Of a stretch of DNA of 64,000 nucleotides, positions 32,943-43,771 are shown one piece after another. The stretch lies in contig NC_070562.1 in NCBI RefSeq assembly GCF_026914185.1, positions 2,914,001-2,978,000 on the forward strand, written 5' to 3'. The position numbers were made by a program, and so were the translations under genes. Under the pieces are notes generated by a model. That model saw only the letters and a program-made list of their open reading frames with translations. It searched no databases and had not been told where the DNA came from. How positions within the stretch are numbered: the first letter of the stretch is position 1; each line of letters opens with the position of its first letter. Source of the stretch: Puccinia triticina (lineage: Eukaryota > Basidiomycota > Pucciniomycetes > Pucciniales > Pucciniaceae).

Positions 32943-34067
32943 TGTCAGCTGGCGTTCTCGCGTAGAGAACTAGCTGGACAAGAGGTTAGTAATTATATAT
33001 GTATAATTACCAGAATAGTCTAGATACAAAGATAAAGGAGAGAGAAGGAAAGGAGAATGAAATATGATTGTTTATAATTTAGTGTCTATAGCGCTTTCCT
33101 TTTATATCTAGTCTTAATAGACTGTATAAGCTGCTAAAGCTAGCCTCTCTGGTAGAAACCTACCAAAGGTTAGATCAAAGATATTTTTAAGATCTTATTG
33201 GTTTCTTTCCGGCTGTTATAGCGTGGTCGGGTTATTACCAACAAACCCAGTATGATGATTAAACGAGATTCGTAATGATTTAAAGTAGATTGGTTAATAT
33301 AAGAAAGAAATATCGGAGGAGGGTAGGATAATATAAAGTGAAGTGATATAAGACTGGAGTAATACCGTAAAATCTTATGAGTCTTAGAAATCTGGACTTA
33401 CGGAAATAAGTGCCTAGTTACGAATTCTCTAACAAGTACAAAGATTATTGAGTCTAGAAAAGTCTGCGATAACAATTTGAGAGATCTAAGTTAATTATTC
33501 AGTTCTTAAGAAGAATAGTGACTTGGGGCTTAAGCTAGTCAAGGGAGTCTTTACTTAAGTAAATATTAATACTTAGTTAAGAGAAAAGAGTCCGCTTGAG
33601 TAGTACTTTACCTTTTTCACGATTTCCGATAAGAAGTCAAGTAATAATTCAATCTAGTGTTCTCTGAGTGGAAGAGAGGAATCTCCCTTCCTCCTTTCGA
33701 TAGAAAACTTTTCTCTCTCCCTTGCATTTGGTTATGATCATATCATCTTGCATGTTAAAGTTTTTCTTACTATTTGTTTCTTTGGTTACTATTTTCTTGA
33801 TTATTCTTTCTACTGCTTGTGGTTTTCTTCCTTTAAGCATATATGCATTATCATTTGTCTTGCGCGCTGTCCTCGCGCTCTTGGTAATGTCTGTGGCGTT
33901 TACTTTCTCACATAACGTATCATTTCACTTCTATTTAGCTTTGCGCTCCGCGCTATCATTTGATTAAAACAGTTTAATCTTAGCACTCGCGCTTCTTGTA
34001 AATTATTAACAATAATTATTATTTCTTGTAACCCTTTTGGACATTCTAAATGTCTCGAGGGTTGACA
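32943..34067 (-). repeat. Gy4 5' LTR
   Basis: 1125 bp, partner of 24261-25385, followed by the AGGCT duplication. Confidence 0.93.
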
Positions 34068-35488
34068 AGGCTGGTCAGGGAAGGATGTCTGGCTCTCTGA
34101 GCTTTGTGAAGTGTTGGGCAGGGCAAGGTCGCCTAGCCGTTGATGACAGAACAGGGACGGCCGGGGGACAGGAAGACAAGTTATGCGGGGAGAGGCGAAC
34201 GTTGGAGTGGGCCCTTTTGGCCGTACAATTCCCTGGACCAGGTGAGGAGCTCGTCAAGAGGCGTCGTCAATTCGGGACCTGACCGCGGCGGCCGGGACTT
34301 CAGCAAAACTGCACAGGGCTGGTCGGCATTTGCGTGGAGGGGCTGGTGTGGATGTGGCCGGTGTAGCGGAGTGCCTAGGGAGGTAAGGGCGCGGGTGGGT
34401 TGGAGATCGTAGAGCTGGGGCAGATGGATGAGTTTGTGAGAGAGGGGTTGGTCGGCGTCAAGGACAAAGGGAGGAATTTGTGATCTCTTCCTTCTTCCAA
34501 AGCCACAGGTCCGTCAGCGGCCGTGCAGGACAACCACAATTTCGGTGACGGAGCCGCAAGGCTGATGGGGCGGAGGCGACAGTACAGGTCTTGGGACGGC
34601 CAAGGAAAGATAAGGAAAGCCGGTTGTTTCAAGGATCAATGAATCGGCTACCAAGTCGAGTTCCCCGTCGGGGCAAGAGGCGGCGGAGCGTTTGCAATAG
34701 GCTTTCATGAGTCAACACTGGGCTGCTTGATCTAATGGACTGTTGTGCGGACTAGTGGAGTCCTGTGATGGTGACCAAGACCGATGGCACGGCTTCCGAG
34801 ATAAGGCTGAGGACGGGGAAAGTGAGGGTCACGTTGGTGAGGTGAGTCAAGACGAGCCAAGGACATGGAGCAGGGCGGTATGGGGACTGTTGAAGGTGAG
34901 AGGGGCCCAAAGTAGAAGCAATAGCTCGATTGTTTGGGCGGGTCAGGCAAGAGGAGAATTGCCGGTCAGGGAGCTTTTCAATGGCTTAAGCTGTCGGGTG
35001 ACCTTAATCTGGCTTGCGAGGTTGGAAAATTGTTGCTGTGGGCTTGGTAGTTGGGGCGGGAGCCAATGAAGGTCGGCCAGAGTAACCAGGCAGCAAGTAT
35101 GGCGAGGGGAAGGTGAGTAATTGCTTGTACTGGAATGAAAGTGAGGCCGAGCGGCGGTCGTGCTCCGTGGCCTGTTGTTGAGTTATGCCAAACCAATTCA
35201 CTGATTTGTTTGGAGCGGTAGAGCAGGGCGTGCGACGGGCAGATGTTGTTCCGATCAATTGGAGGACAGAGGACGGAGGCCATGCCTGTTGTCTAGACTA
35301 TCCAAGAGCGGAGTGCCGTCGCAGAGCCGACCTTCGAGAGCCAAAAGGAGCACCAGACAGGGCGGAAGACAGAGGCGGAGGGCGGGAAAGCTCCAAAACA
35401 GTTGAAGAAGGAAAAAAAACAGCCGCAATCGACGAAAAAATTTGTCCAGTCGATTGTGGTTGGGTTTTGTGGGACTAGAAGAAAAAAG
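34068..35488. other. LRD3 internal region, right part
   Basis: GC-rich and without a recognisable protein on either strand; the open frames are short and overlap. It ends in a purine-rich AGAAGAAAAAAG directly at the right LTR. Confidence 0.5.
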
Positions 35489-35836
35489 TGTAAGAGCTCG
35501 CTTGGAGCTCTTCACTGGGCCGTTGGGCGGAGGCTCGGAAGGGGACGGAGCTTGAGGCTCGGGCGGTTCTAGTTCCAACGGGTACTGTATTTCAGGGAGC
35601 TAGCACAGTAGAGAGATGAAAGGGGTCCGGGATCTCTCGAGTAAGTACAACTAGAAGGGAAACATGAAGAGGAAGAGAGATGAGAAGGAGAAGACTTACC
35701 TAGCACAGTAGAGAGATGAAAGGGGTCCGGGATCTCTACTGGCTAGGAAGGGGAAAGGGGGAACTCAGACTAAGTACTGATGGTTGTGACAGGACTTGTG
35801 AAAGGCATTGTAAGACCCCAAAGGAGGGGGCTTACA
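35489..35836. repeat. LRD3 right LTR
   Basis: 348 bp, differs from the left LTR at three positions. AAAAC follows at 35837-35841. Confidence 0.92.
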
Positions 35837-36843
35837 AAAACCCGCTCCAGAGCCACTGCGTATTCCCAGATAAACCGACAAATATTAGGATTTTCCGCCA
35901 ACGCCGCTCCGCTGTAGTCACTCCTCGGTCCTTTCACGGCCGCATCATCAATAAATATCTGCGCCGTATGAGGTAACTCATCCTGAAGGATCCAGGACAT
36001 CTGCGCCTGATACACCGCCACCGAATTTGTAGCCCCCTGCGGAAGCCGAGTAAGCTGCAAGCACCCCAATTGTGTCTTGAACGCCGTCAGCGGCCTTGAC
36101 TCTGTATGCAATTCCCGCTGGTCATATCTGCCCATTGCGTCTACCAGACCGTAGCAAACCCGCCCCACCATAGTGTCAATGAACTCCTCTATGCGTGGCG
36201 GCAACCCAGCGTCCCGTATAGTGACCAAATTAAGCCGTTGCAAGTCGTGCACAATCCGCAGACTCTTCTTGTCCTGCTTAATTACCGCAAAGATCAGACT
36301 AGAATAGCTGGAGCATGATTGCTCATACAACCCCGTCCGCAACCATTCCCGCACCAGTTCCATCATCTCTCCACAAATCGCCACCGGTATAGGGATGGGC
36401 CGTATCTGCCATGGCTCATGCGGAACCGTGGGTATTCGATAAGGATCCCCAATACTCCGCTTGAGTAAGCCCCAATCTTCCGGTCCAAATGACAACACCT
36501 TCTCCCGCAACGTGATGGCTTCTGCCAATAAGTGGAACTCCTCCTCGTGGAGCCATTCTGGTGGCCCAAAGTTGAGACTGGCCATCCGTTCCGCCGTAAT
36601 CCGCTTCGTTGGCTCAAACCTTGGCGGAACCCAATGCAGAGGTGTCTTGAACGGGTCCCGGCTCCACTTGATCTCCCTCAATGGCGGGTTGAGCTCCTGC
36701 GGCATCGCCACATTCCGCGGCCGCACCTTCTTCGCCACCGGTTTATACCTCCCGCTGTTGACTCGGCCCATTCTTGCTTCACCGTTGTCGCCAATTGTCC
36801 TAGCCACAATCAAACCCCTGCGCGGACGTCTCATTTCGCTCAC
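35837..36843 (-). pseudogene. Gy1 reverse transcriptase, N-terminal part
   Basis: Reads KYKPVAKKV-like start, then MPQELNPPLREIKWSRDPFK, ITAERMASLNFGPPEW, GLYEQSCSSYSSLIFAV, LRIVHDLQRLNLVTIRD, LPQGATNSVAVYQAQM and the catalytic FIDD (QIFIDDAAVKG). It ends RFIWEYAVALERV at the LRD3 junction. It aligns along its length with Gy2 RT, so the two elements are relatives. Gag and protease of Gy1 are missing upstream: clear homology ends near 36843, so Gy1 is 5'-truncated. Confidence 0.87.
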
Positions 36844-37145
36844 GACCGTGGCACAATGGTAGGGTTTTGTAGAAAGCCGACTCGGAAGTGCATACTTGGG
36901 AGGACTTACTTGTACACTGTTCGCCTCCGCCGCGCAGCTCCCGATTTCCGCACCAATTTTCCCGCTTTCGGCTCGTCACTTGTCCCTGTCGCAGAGTAAC
37001 GGCTCACCACAGTGGTATTGAACTACTGCGGTAAACCTATCGGCTGTGGGATGAAGATAGTTTAAGTTCAAGTTTTAGTCTTATGAAAACCCTCACCCTA
37101 GAAGTAGATTCCGTATACACAACTTCCGCCACTGTATCTGTTTCT
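36844..37145. other. Boundary region right of Gy1, no gene
   Basis: Ends of Gy1 homology. GGCTCACCACA near 37002-37012 recalls the ACCACA edge of the Gy2 LTR, but no partner repeat was found. No gene recognised. Confidence 0.3.
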
Positions 37146-38122
37146 TCTTTCTTTTCATATTGTTTTCATCAATAATCAAAACTCAAATTCAACCAACCTT
37201 ATCACCTTCGTCTCCAGGTATGCCTGACATATTTCATTCACTTTCATTCCCCATCTTCGCTCAACCTTCTCACTCATTGGTTCATCATTTTCTCCAATCT
37301 TCTCAGGTGTGCTTCCTCACAAGTCAACTAGACTTATTCGTCCGCGTGTGCTAATAACGTACCGTTATTATCAAGGTCCGCTTTCATTTGTTTTCTCGCT
37401 CTTCTTTCTTTTGATATTGTTTTCATCAATACTCAAAACTCAAATTCAACCAACCTTATCACCTTTGTCTCCAAGTGTGCTTCCTCACAAGTCCATTCCA
37501 GCCTGAGTTTCTCCGCTGGTACTCGTCGCGAGACGCCTTACAGTATATCTGGCTTCTCGCGACGGGTGTGGGAAGAGAGGTTGGCGGGGTGGTGGTTCCC
37601 CGCTCTGCCTCGACCAGAGGAAAAAATCACGCGGATTTAGGTGTCTTTAGAGATGGAGTAGGGTTTTCAGGTGAAAGCCCTACCTATGGGTGGGAGGGAG
37701 GTGACTAAAAATAGCTCCAAAGGGGGGAAAAGCTCGAAGGGTCAGAGATCAGGGGGAGGAGCAAGTTGGAGTGCGTGAGGCTACTCCAAATCGTTGGGAG
37801 TCAGTGTTATATACCATGCTACCGGTTCCGCGCATGACACCACAACCCGGTCCTGATCACTTGTGAGCTTTCCCCTACTCTAGGCTTGCATGGACAGGGG
37901 GGAACTCGCTGGTTCCCGCTCAATCCCTTGCAATCCATTCCAGCCTGAGTTTCTCCGCTGGTACTCGTTGCGAGACGCCTTACAGTATATCTGGCTTCTC
38001 GCAACGGGTGTGGGAAGAGAGGTTGGCGGGGTGGTGATTCCCCGCTCTGCTTCAACCAGAGGAAAAAATCACGTGGATTTAGGTGTCTTTACAGATGGAG
38101 TAGGGTTTTCAGGTGAAAGCCC
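37146..38122. repeat. Modular repeat mosaic (U, P, T, R, S modules)
   Basis: Modules: U at 37146-37224 and 37402-37473; P (GTGCTTCCTCACAAGTC) at about 37309 and 37476; T at 37326-37377; R (189 bp, starting TCCATTCCAGCC) at 37492-37680 and 37934-38122; S (234 bp, starting TGACTAAAAATAG) at 37702-37935. S and T recur at 56577-56932. The joins P-T, P-R, S-R and S-T all occur and share the dinucleotide TC at the seam. No coding. It lies just upstream of YR1. Confidence 0.75.
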
Positions 38123-38816
38123 AAAAACTCAGGTTTTGAAGGGAGCCTGAGCCTGGCGTGAACACCCAAAACTCTGTCTTCTTAACGGGAGCGTAGCGGG
38201 AGTGGGGTATTGTCCAAGGAACCGGCCAACCTCGGCCGGGCCTTGGGGCTGGTATGTCCGGCGGATAAACGCTAACCCTTGTGGCTAACGTACCGTCTGG
38301 TTGAGCCTATGGAGTGACGCGTCACGAACCAGACAGTATCAGCCTAGGTTTGCCCCTTTCAACGGAAGCCCCAGCCACAGGCTTGGGGAACACACGCCTC
38401 ACACAGAGCCCGGCCGGAAAAGGGGAAAGGCGGTGCCACGCACCAGAGACATAAGAGGCCAAATCCTCCAGGGCCAGTCTCCGCTCCTCAGGTCTAAACT
38501 CCGTTCCGCCCTTCTTCACCACAAACCCTGCCTATTGTTTTGGAATCTCCCTCAGAGATACTTGATTAGCAAGCCGGAAACTATAAATCTTCTTAAAAAA
38601 AACTTAAAAAGTCTAACGCCAAACTCTAATAGGTACGGGAAAACTCACAGACTCATACGTTATTATAATCTCACTTTCATCTTGACAGAACCAGCTTCCC
38701 CCTTGCGCATCCGACGCGCCGCCCCCTCCCCCCCCCCCTCCATGATCTATATCCCACCTTGCTCCCACAGACTCAACAAACCGTGTTTTCCCAACCCAAA
38801 CTCCCAGTAGATAAAT
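38123..38816. other. YR1 leader region
   Basis: GC-rich leader with inverted repeats (GTCTGGTT ... AACCAGAC near 38307-38336; GGCCAACCTCGGCCGGGCC near 38224). It probably contains the 5' terminal repeat of YR1, but its counterpart at the 3' end was not found. Confidence 0.4.
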
Positions 38817-40544
38817 ATGTCAAACAACCTTGATCAGCTATCTACAAGCATGAAAGACGCGACCGCATCATCCCCAAGCAAGGACATAGATCTATCCGCC
38901 CGCTTAACCCGCTCCCAAGTCAACGACCCAGCAGGTAAAGCCACTACCGGCACAAACCCAATCCCAAACCCCACCGTAGCTACTTCCTCTACCCTACAAC
39001 CCACATCTTCAGCTGCTACGGCAAAGGCGACAGCCCAAAAGAAGACCAAGGTTTCGAAGACGGCCGCAAAAACAGTCGCAACGAACCCAAATCCCAAAGA
39101 AGCCACGGCGGCAGGGAAGGAACCAAGCGACCCACAAACCGAGAAGCTCTCAGCAACAATCGGAGCGAAAAATAGTACGTACCTCATCCAGATCTTGAAC
39201 ATCGTGTCCTTAAACTGACAAGGTTCTGAAGTCGTTGACGTCGACGAAATCCAAGAAGTAGGCACCAAAGCAGCAAAAAGAACCAAGGGCCCGGTAGGCA
39301 CCATTGATCAGGCTCAATGGGCAAAGGACGAGATCATAGCTTCCATGCTCAAATCGGCCATGAAAGCGGCGAAGGAAGGGAATCAAGAGAAGTCGGATAT
39401 GTACTTTGAGATTTACAAATTGATGAGATTGAAGTAAGCCTGCAGCCGATAATCCCCGAAACCGTAGAGAGACCTAACTAACATCTGTATAAAGCCAAAC
39501 GGTGACAGTTCCAGCACTGGTGATGCGCGAAGAATTGAAGAAGTTGAACACCAGCCTACCGATCAAGAGGACTCTTGTACCCGACCCGTTCCCAACCCCA
39601 GGGGGTCGCCAGAACACATTGGAGGGCGGCACCAATTTCCACTGGGGCGACACAAATTCCCACGAAGACGTGGGGTTTACCCCATACTTCGAGCAAAACC
39701 TGCTCGAGTTGAAAGGGCCGTTGCCCCTGACTATCTTCAATAAAGCCTGGCAAGACGCAGCTCTCCAGTACCACGCCGAGAAACGGCCGAAAAACGACGA
39801 CAACTCCACAGAGAGAGGCATGCGGTACACCAGCTACCCGTACCCCAGTGAGTGGCTAATGAGCTATAGCGATTGGAGTCTAAATTACGCGGAATTCCTT
39901 GTAAGTTGTCGCTCACACCGAACTCCCAATTCAATTTATACAAAAGATACGGAAGCTGAGAAATTTGGTAACCTTTGCAGATAACAATGCGCAACATCTA
40001 TTGATACAAGACGTTAGGCCAGTGGATCGTCCTCCACAAGGCCAACGCGGATAAAATCATCCGGAAAGACGGATTCATGGTAGCTTTGCGCTACAACATC
40101 CGCATACGAGCAAACGCTTTCGCCCACCGAGTAGTCAGAGACGGGGTCTCATCCTTCTCGGACATATCCATATTCAGACAAGACGTATACAACACCGCAT
40201 ATGGAGAGGCGAGACGTTTTGACAAACTTTTGTTCAGAGACTCCAATCCATATGCCGTCGGGGGGGCCCGCTTCAACTGGGACCCCCACACAGGTTTAAA
40301 CCCGGGCAAACGGATCACCAGACAGCAAGCAAACCCTTGGTCGGCGCAACCAGCCCCTGCGATCAGCCAGTCACCAAACGTCACAAGTGCTCACCCTAAC
40401 CCCAACAACCTCCCTGCCAAAACGAAAGAAAGCAGGTCGAAGGGTCCCGGTTACCAAGGCAAGAACTTCCTCCCCAATTACGCCGAACTGAAGGCGACCA
40501 ACCAACTGCCAAAGCAATCCGGTAGCGGAAACAACGGACCGTAG
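38817..40544 (+). pseudogene. YR1 Gag, four exons, one stop
   Basis: Exons 38817-39174, 39223-39433, 39495-39900 and 39981-40544 join in phase to 513 codons. Introns have GT..AG ends (GTACGT, GTAAGC, GTAAGT donors) and CTGAC/CTAAC branches. The N-terminus is Ala/Thr/Lys-rich and low in complexity. The third exon has DVGFTPYFEQNLLELKGPLPLTIF, closely matching YR2 (QDVGFTPYFEENIRALRAPIPLTIF). The fourth has ALRYNIRIRANAFAHRV. A TGA at 40002-40004 (NIY*YKTLGQW), one change from CGA, breaks it. It is the structural protein of a DIRS/Ngaro-like element; no CCHC knuckle is seen. Confidence 0.75.
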
Positions 40545-40585
40545 GCCTATTCACCTATGCTCATTTTCCTTGTCTTCGAGCCGTT

Positions 40586-40606
40586 CCCCCCCCCCCCCCC
40601 CCCCCC
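40586..40606. repeat. 21-nt C tract
   Basis: Uninterrupted C21 between YR1 gag and the reverse transcriptase gene. Confidence 0.9.
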
Positions 40607-40933
40607 ACATGTTAGCTACCTCATCCCAGTTAACCCAAGACCCCCCAAGCCTTGTAGCCGTTGAGGAATATAGTACAAGTTGTTTCAATCCCAATAGTCC
40701 CATTCTTCTATCACATTCATATCCAATCCTAAGCGATCTTGCCCACAAGCGAATGAATAGACACCTTGATATTGTACCTAGAATCCCATTTGAGAAGTGT
40801 TTAAGATAGGGAACTGAAGCAATAAATCTCCCAAATTGCATCCAACAGTGAGCCCGTTGCCTTTGAGTGCGAGGATCTTTCCTCTGAAAATGAGCGTGAA
40901 AACGCGAAGTGGCCAACCAAGGTCCAATGCAAC

Positions 40934-42548
40934 ATGAACATTGGCGCCTGGGAATCCGCGTTATGCAAGGCAAGCCTAACAACTGAGTTCCAAGACGTGT
41001 TACACGGTTTCCAATATGGATTCGACCAAGGGATCCCAAGCCATAACCTAGGCGAGTCGATACCATATTTTGCACCCCCAAACCACCAATCAGCAACGTT
41101 GGCACAAGCAAAAATTGAAGAGTCAATTGCCAAAGAAATAAAAGCGGGCCGCATGTTCGGACCATTCCCACCAGAACAAGTATGGGATCGGTACGGATTC
41201 TTTAGAACGAACCCGCTGGGAGCAGTCGTGAACGGAGACGGATCAATGAGAGCAATCAACAACCTATCTTACCCCCACGACAACAGGAATATCCCGTCCG
41301 TAAACTCATTCGTGGCAAAAGAAAATTTTCAGACCACATGGGACGACTTCAAAGCAGTCTCAAGGTTCCTCCGCAACAGGACGAAGCCAGCGCTGATGGC
41401 GATATTTGATTGGGAGAAAGCCTACAGGCAAATCCCAATTGCCCCCAGCCAGTGGCCGTTCCTCATGTTGAAAGATTTTAACAACCAAATCATCATCGAC
41501 ACGCGAATAGCCTTTGGCGGAGTCGCCGGCTGCGGATCATTTGGTAGACCGGCCAACGCATGGAAACAGATAATGATGGCAGAGTTCGACCTAGTCAATG
41601 TTTTTCGTTGGGTGGACGACAACCTTTTCATAAAGGAGATTGATTCAACCGTTGAAATGGACGATATCGTCGCTAGATCAGACAAGCTCAGAGTAAAAAC
41701 AAACCCATTGAAGATCTCTCCGTTCAAAGTCAAACAGAAATACATTGGATTCCTCTGGAACGCAAAAGAAAAAAACCGTCCGCCTTCCAGAAGAAAAACT
41801 CCTCGAGAGGATCAGGCAAATCGAATCTTTTCTGGTGATCAGAGAAGAGTTCTTGTTCAACCAGGCGGAGGTCCTAGCCGGCCGCATGAATCACGTCTCG
41901 TACATGCTCCCCCAACTGCGCTGCTACTTGTGCAGCTTATATCGTTGGATGTGCAGCTGGGTACACAGGAAGAAGATCCTCCCTCTTCCCATAGATGTCC
42001 AGAACGACCTCGTGTACTGGCAAAGGTCTTTGCTATCTTTTAAGCAAACAAGACTCATTGCGAACCCGGACCCAACCGAAATTGGGTGGATGGGTGATGC
42101 TTTGACTAGCTACGGTATCGGAGTCAACATCGGTCGAAAATGGGCCCAATTTAAACTGAGAAGCGGTTGGGAAGGCGAAAACAAACCAAAAAGAGGCATC
42201 GCTTGGCTCGAGACGGTTGCAATCCGCATCGGCCTCCTAATGCTCCAAATGATAGGAATCAAACAAGGCAGAACCGTCATTGTCTGGACGGATAACACTA
42301 CCACCGAGCACGCAATCAGGAGTCGGAAATCCCGCAACTACCACGTCAACAAGGAGTGGAAAACAATCCAAGACCTCCTCATTGAGCTGCAAGTGGACCT
42401 GATAGCGAAACGAGTGACGTCGGCGGAGAATCGAGCGGATGCCTTATCCAGAGGGGACCGTACTGGTCATGAGGTAAAACACCGCCTAATCGTTCATCTT
42501 CCCCTTGATCTAGAGGACAGAATGTCTCATCCGACCTCGGAGGAATAA
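40934..42548 (+). pseudogene. YR1 reverse transcriptase and RNase H
   Basis: First frame (40934 to about 41780): LGAVVNGDGSMRAINNLSYP, IFDWEKAYRQIPI, FGGVAGCGSFGRPANAW and the catalytic WVDDN (NVFRWVDDNLFIKE), the DIRS-type RT pattern. The second frame (about 41745-42548) continues in +1 with KTVRLPEEKLLERIRQIESF, VLAGRMNHVSYMLPQ, then RNase H (EIGWMGDALTSYGIGVNIG, IAWLETVAIRIGL, VIVWTDNTTTEHAI, SAENRADALSRG). The break sits in a run of seven A near 41767, an apparent one-base insertion. Coding probably begins upstream of the first ATG, near 40848 (EPVAFECEDLSSENE), after an acceptor-like CAACAG. Confidence 0.85.
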
Positions 42549-42682
42549 TCTGGATTGGATACACAACTGAAACTTGTCCCGGTCTCCAAGTTGTAATACC
42601 CCCCTGATCAGATCTCTTCCTACTTGTTGTTGCTCCCCCTCTCTGCGTGTGAATTTAAAGGCGCTCAGGCCTTGGTGCCTGG

Positions 42683-43771
42683 GTGTATCTACTTCCCCCC
42701 AACAAGAACCAAATGGACTTGGCTCTCATCAAGGACTTCCTTAAAAACGGGTCGGTCTACAAGGAGCCCACCGAAGATGAGGTGTACTTCCTGACAGGGT
42801 ACAAATGGAATACGCTCCTGAACTACAACACCGCAACAAGGAAGTTCTTTAAATACAAATCAGCTAAGGCAGAAGTCCCCTATATCCTGCCTCTGAAGGC
42901 AACCGACATTTACGGCTTTTGTTGCTGGGCCGGCAAGAACCCCGCTAGACCGACCTCGCACGACATATCAGCCGGAACCTTAACCAAGTACCTATATGGC
43001 CTTCAAGCCTGGCACAACTACCATGCCGTAGATTATCCATTCAACACTAAACCCAGAGTCGCAGTCTTGCTTCGGGCAGCAGCGCTGGCCGACGCAGAAC
43101 ACCCTAAACGGCCATCCAAATCCCCGGTCATGGTCAAACATCTGGTCATCCTAGTGGAAGAGCTACACGAAGGGGACAAGCTAGATCGAGCAGTTTTAGA
43201 TCTAGCGATAACAGCGTTCTGGGGGATGGCCCGACTCTCCGAGCTCACCTACGACAGGGCGGAGGGACAACCGAGGTGGACCGCGTCTCTAATGACATCC
43301 GACGTCAGGTTCTATGACACACCCGTTGGGAAGGCAGCTGCGCTGTCCATTCGAGGAGCGAAAACCTCGGCTCCCGGGGCGGTACAAACCATCCACGTCC
43401 AAAGCCAATCCCACCTTCTCTGTCCTGTAGCCGCGATCAAAAGGCGGGTTAAAGAGGCTGGAACCCAAGACACCTCTTTGTTCGGGTTCTACGCCAACGA
43501 CGAGAGGGTTCACCTCACCAAGCGAGTGGTCTGCCGTAAACTGGACCAAATCTGGAAGAAAAGGGGCTGCGCCGAAATCACCGGTCATTCCTTCCGGGTA
43601 GGAGGTGCCTCTCTGCGATACGCCGTTGGGGTACCTACGGACGAAATCTGCAAACTAGGCCATTGGATCTCGGACTGCTACAAACTCTACCTGAGAGAGT
43701 ACTCCAAGGCCGACTTGGCGACTACTTTGAATCTGTTGTCTGAACTAGAGGCATCCTGGCAGCGCACCTGA
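42683..43771 (+). CDS. YR1 tyrosine recombinase
   Basis: Intact 362-residue frame. Tyrosine recombinase (phage-integrase type) of a DIRS/Ngaro-like retroelement, which inserts a circular DNA copy instead of using a DDE integrase. Catalytic residues visible: Arg in WGMARLSELTYD, the H-x-x-R box in ITGHSFRVGGAS, the LGHW motif and the nucleophile Tyr in CYKLYLREYS. The N-terminal half (WNTLLNYNTATRKFFKYK ... YGLQAWHNYH) fits a SAM-like core-binding domain. Its start is taken at ATG 42683, though the internal ATG 42713 is possible. It is about 50 percent similar by eye to YR2 at 44368-45459. Confidence 0.9.
   Translation: MYLLPPNKNQMDLALIKDFLKNGSVYKEPTEDEVYFLTGYKWNTLLNYNTATRKFFKYKSAKAEVPYILPLKATDIYGFCCWAGKNPARPTSHDISAGTLTKYLYGLQAWHNYHAVDYPFNTKPRVAVLLRAAALADAEHPKRPSKSPVMVKHLVILVEELHEGDKLDRAVLDLAITAFWGMARLSELTYDRAEGQPRWTASLMTSDVRFYDTPVGKAAALSIRGAKTSAPGAVQTIHVQSQSHLLCPVAAIKRRVKEAGTQDTSLFGFYANDERVHLTKRVVCRKLDQIWKKRGCAEITGHSFRVGGASLRYAVGVPTDEICKLGHWISDCYKLYLREYSKADLATTLNLLSELEASWQRT

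Larger units (their letters stand above)
24261..34067 (-). mobile_element. Gy4, chromodomain-type Gypsy element nested in LRD3
   Basis: LTRs of exactly 1125 bp (24261-25385, 32943-34067) start TGTCAGCTGG and end GGGTTGACA. AGGCT is duplicated at both outer edges (24256-24260, 34068-34072). LTRs differ at eleven positions, ten of them transitions and six at CpG. Minus-strand order is Gag, protease, RT, RNase H, integrase and chromodomain-like tail. Two MITEs interrupt the coding region, and several single stops are scattered through it, so it is inactive. Confidence 0.93.
23222..35836. mobile_element. LRD3, non-autonomous LTR element nested in Gy1 RT
   Basis: Two 348-bp LTRs (23222-23569 and 35489-35836) start TGTAAG and end CTTACA, and are flanked by AAAAC duplications (23217-23221, 35837-35841). 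They differ at three positions, all transitions. Without the Gy4 insertion the internal part is about 2.1 kb and has no recognisable Gag or Pol, so it needs proteins from elsewhere. Purine-rich tracts abut both inner LTR edges (AGGAGGGGAGAC, minus, at 23570; AGAAGAAAAAAG, plus, at 35488), so its orientation is unresolved. Confidence 0.85.

Noticed and set aside
35255..35578. Frame starting MELEPPEPQ, also at 23311
   Set aside because: Located in LRD3 LTR sequence; its fusion to RT at 23.2 kb is an insertion junction, not a domain.
37146..38122. CRISPR-like or simple satellite array
   Set aside because: Modules differ in length and order and are not regularly spaced; no spacers.
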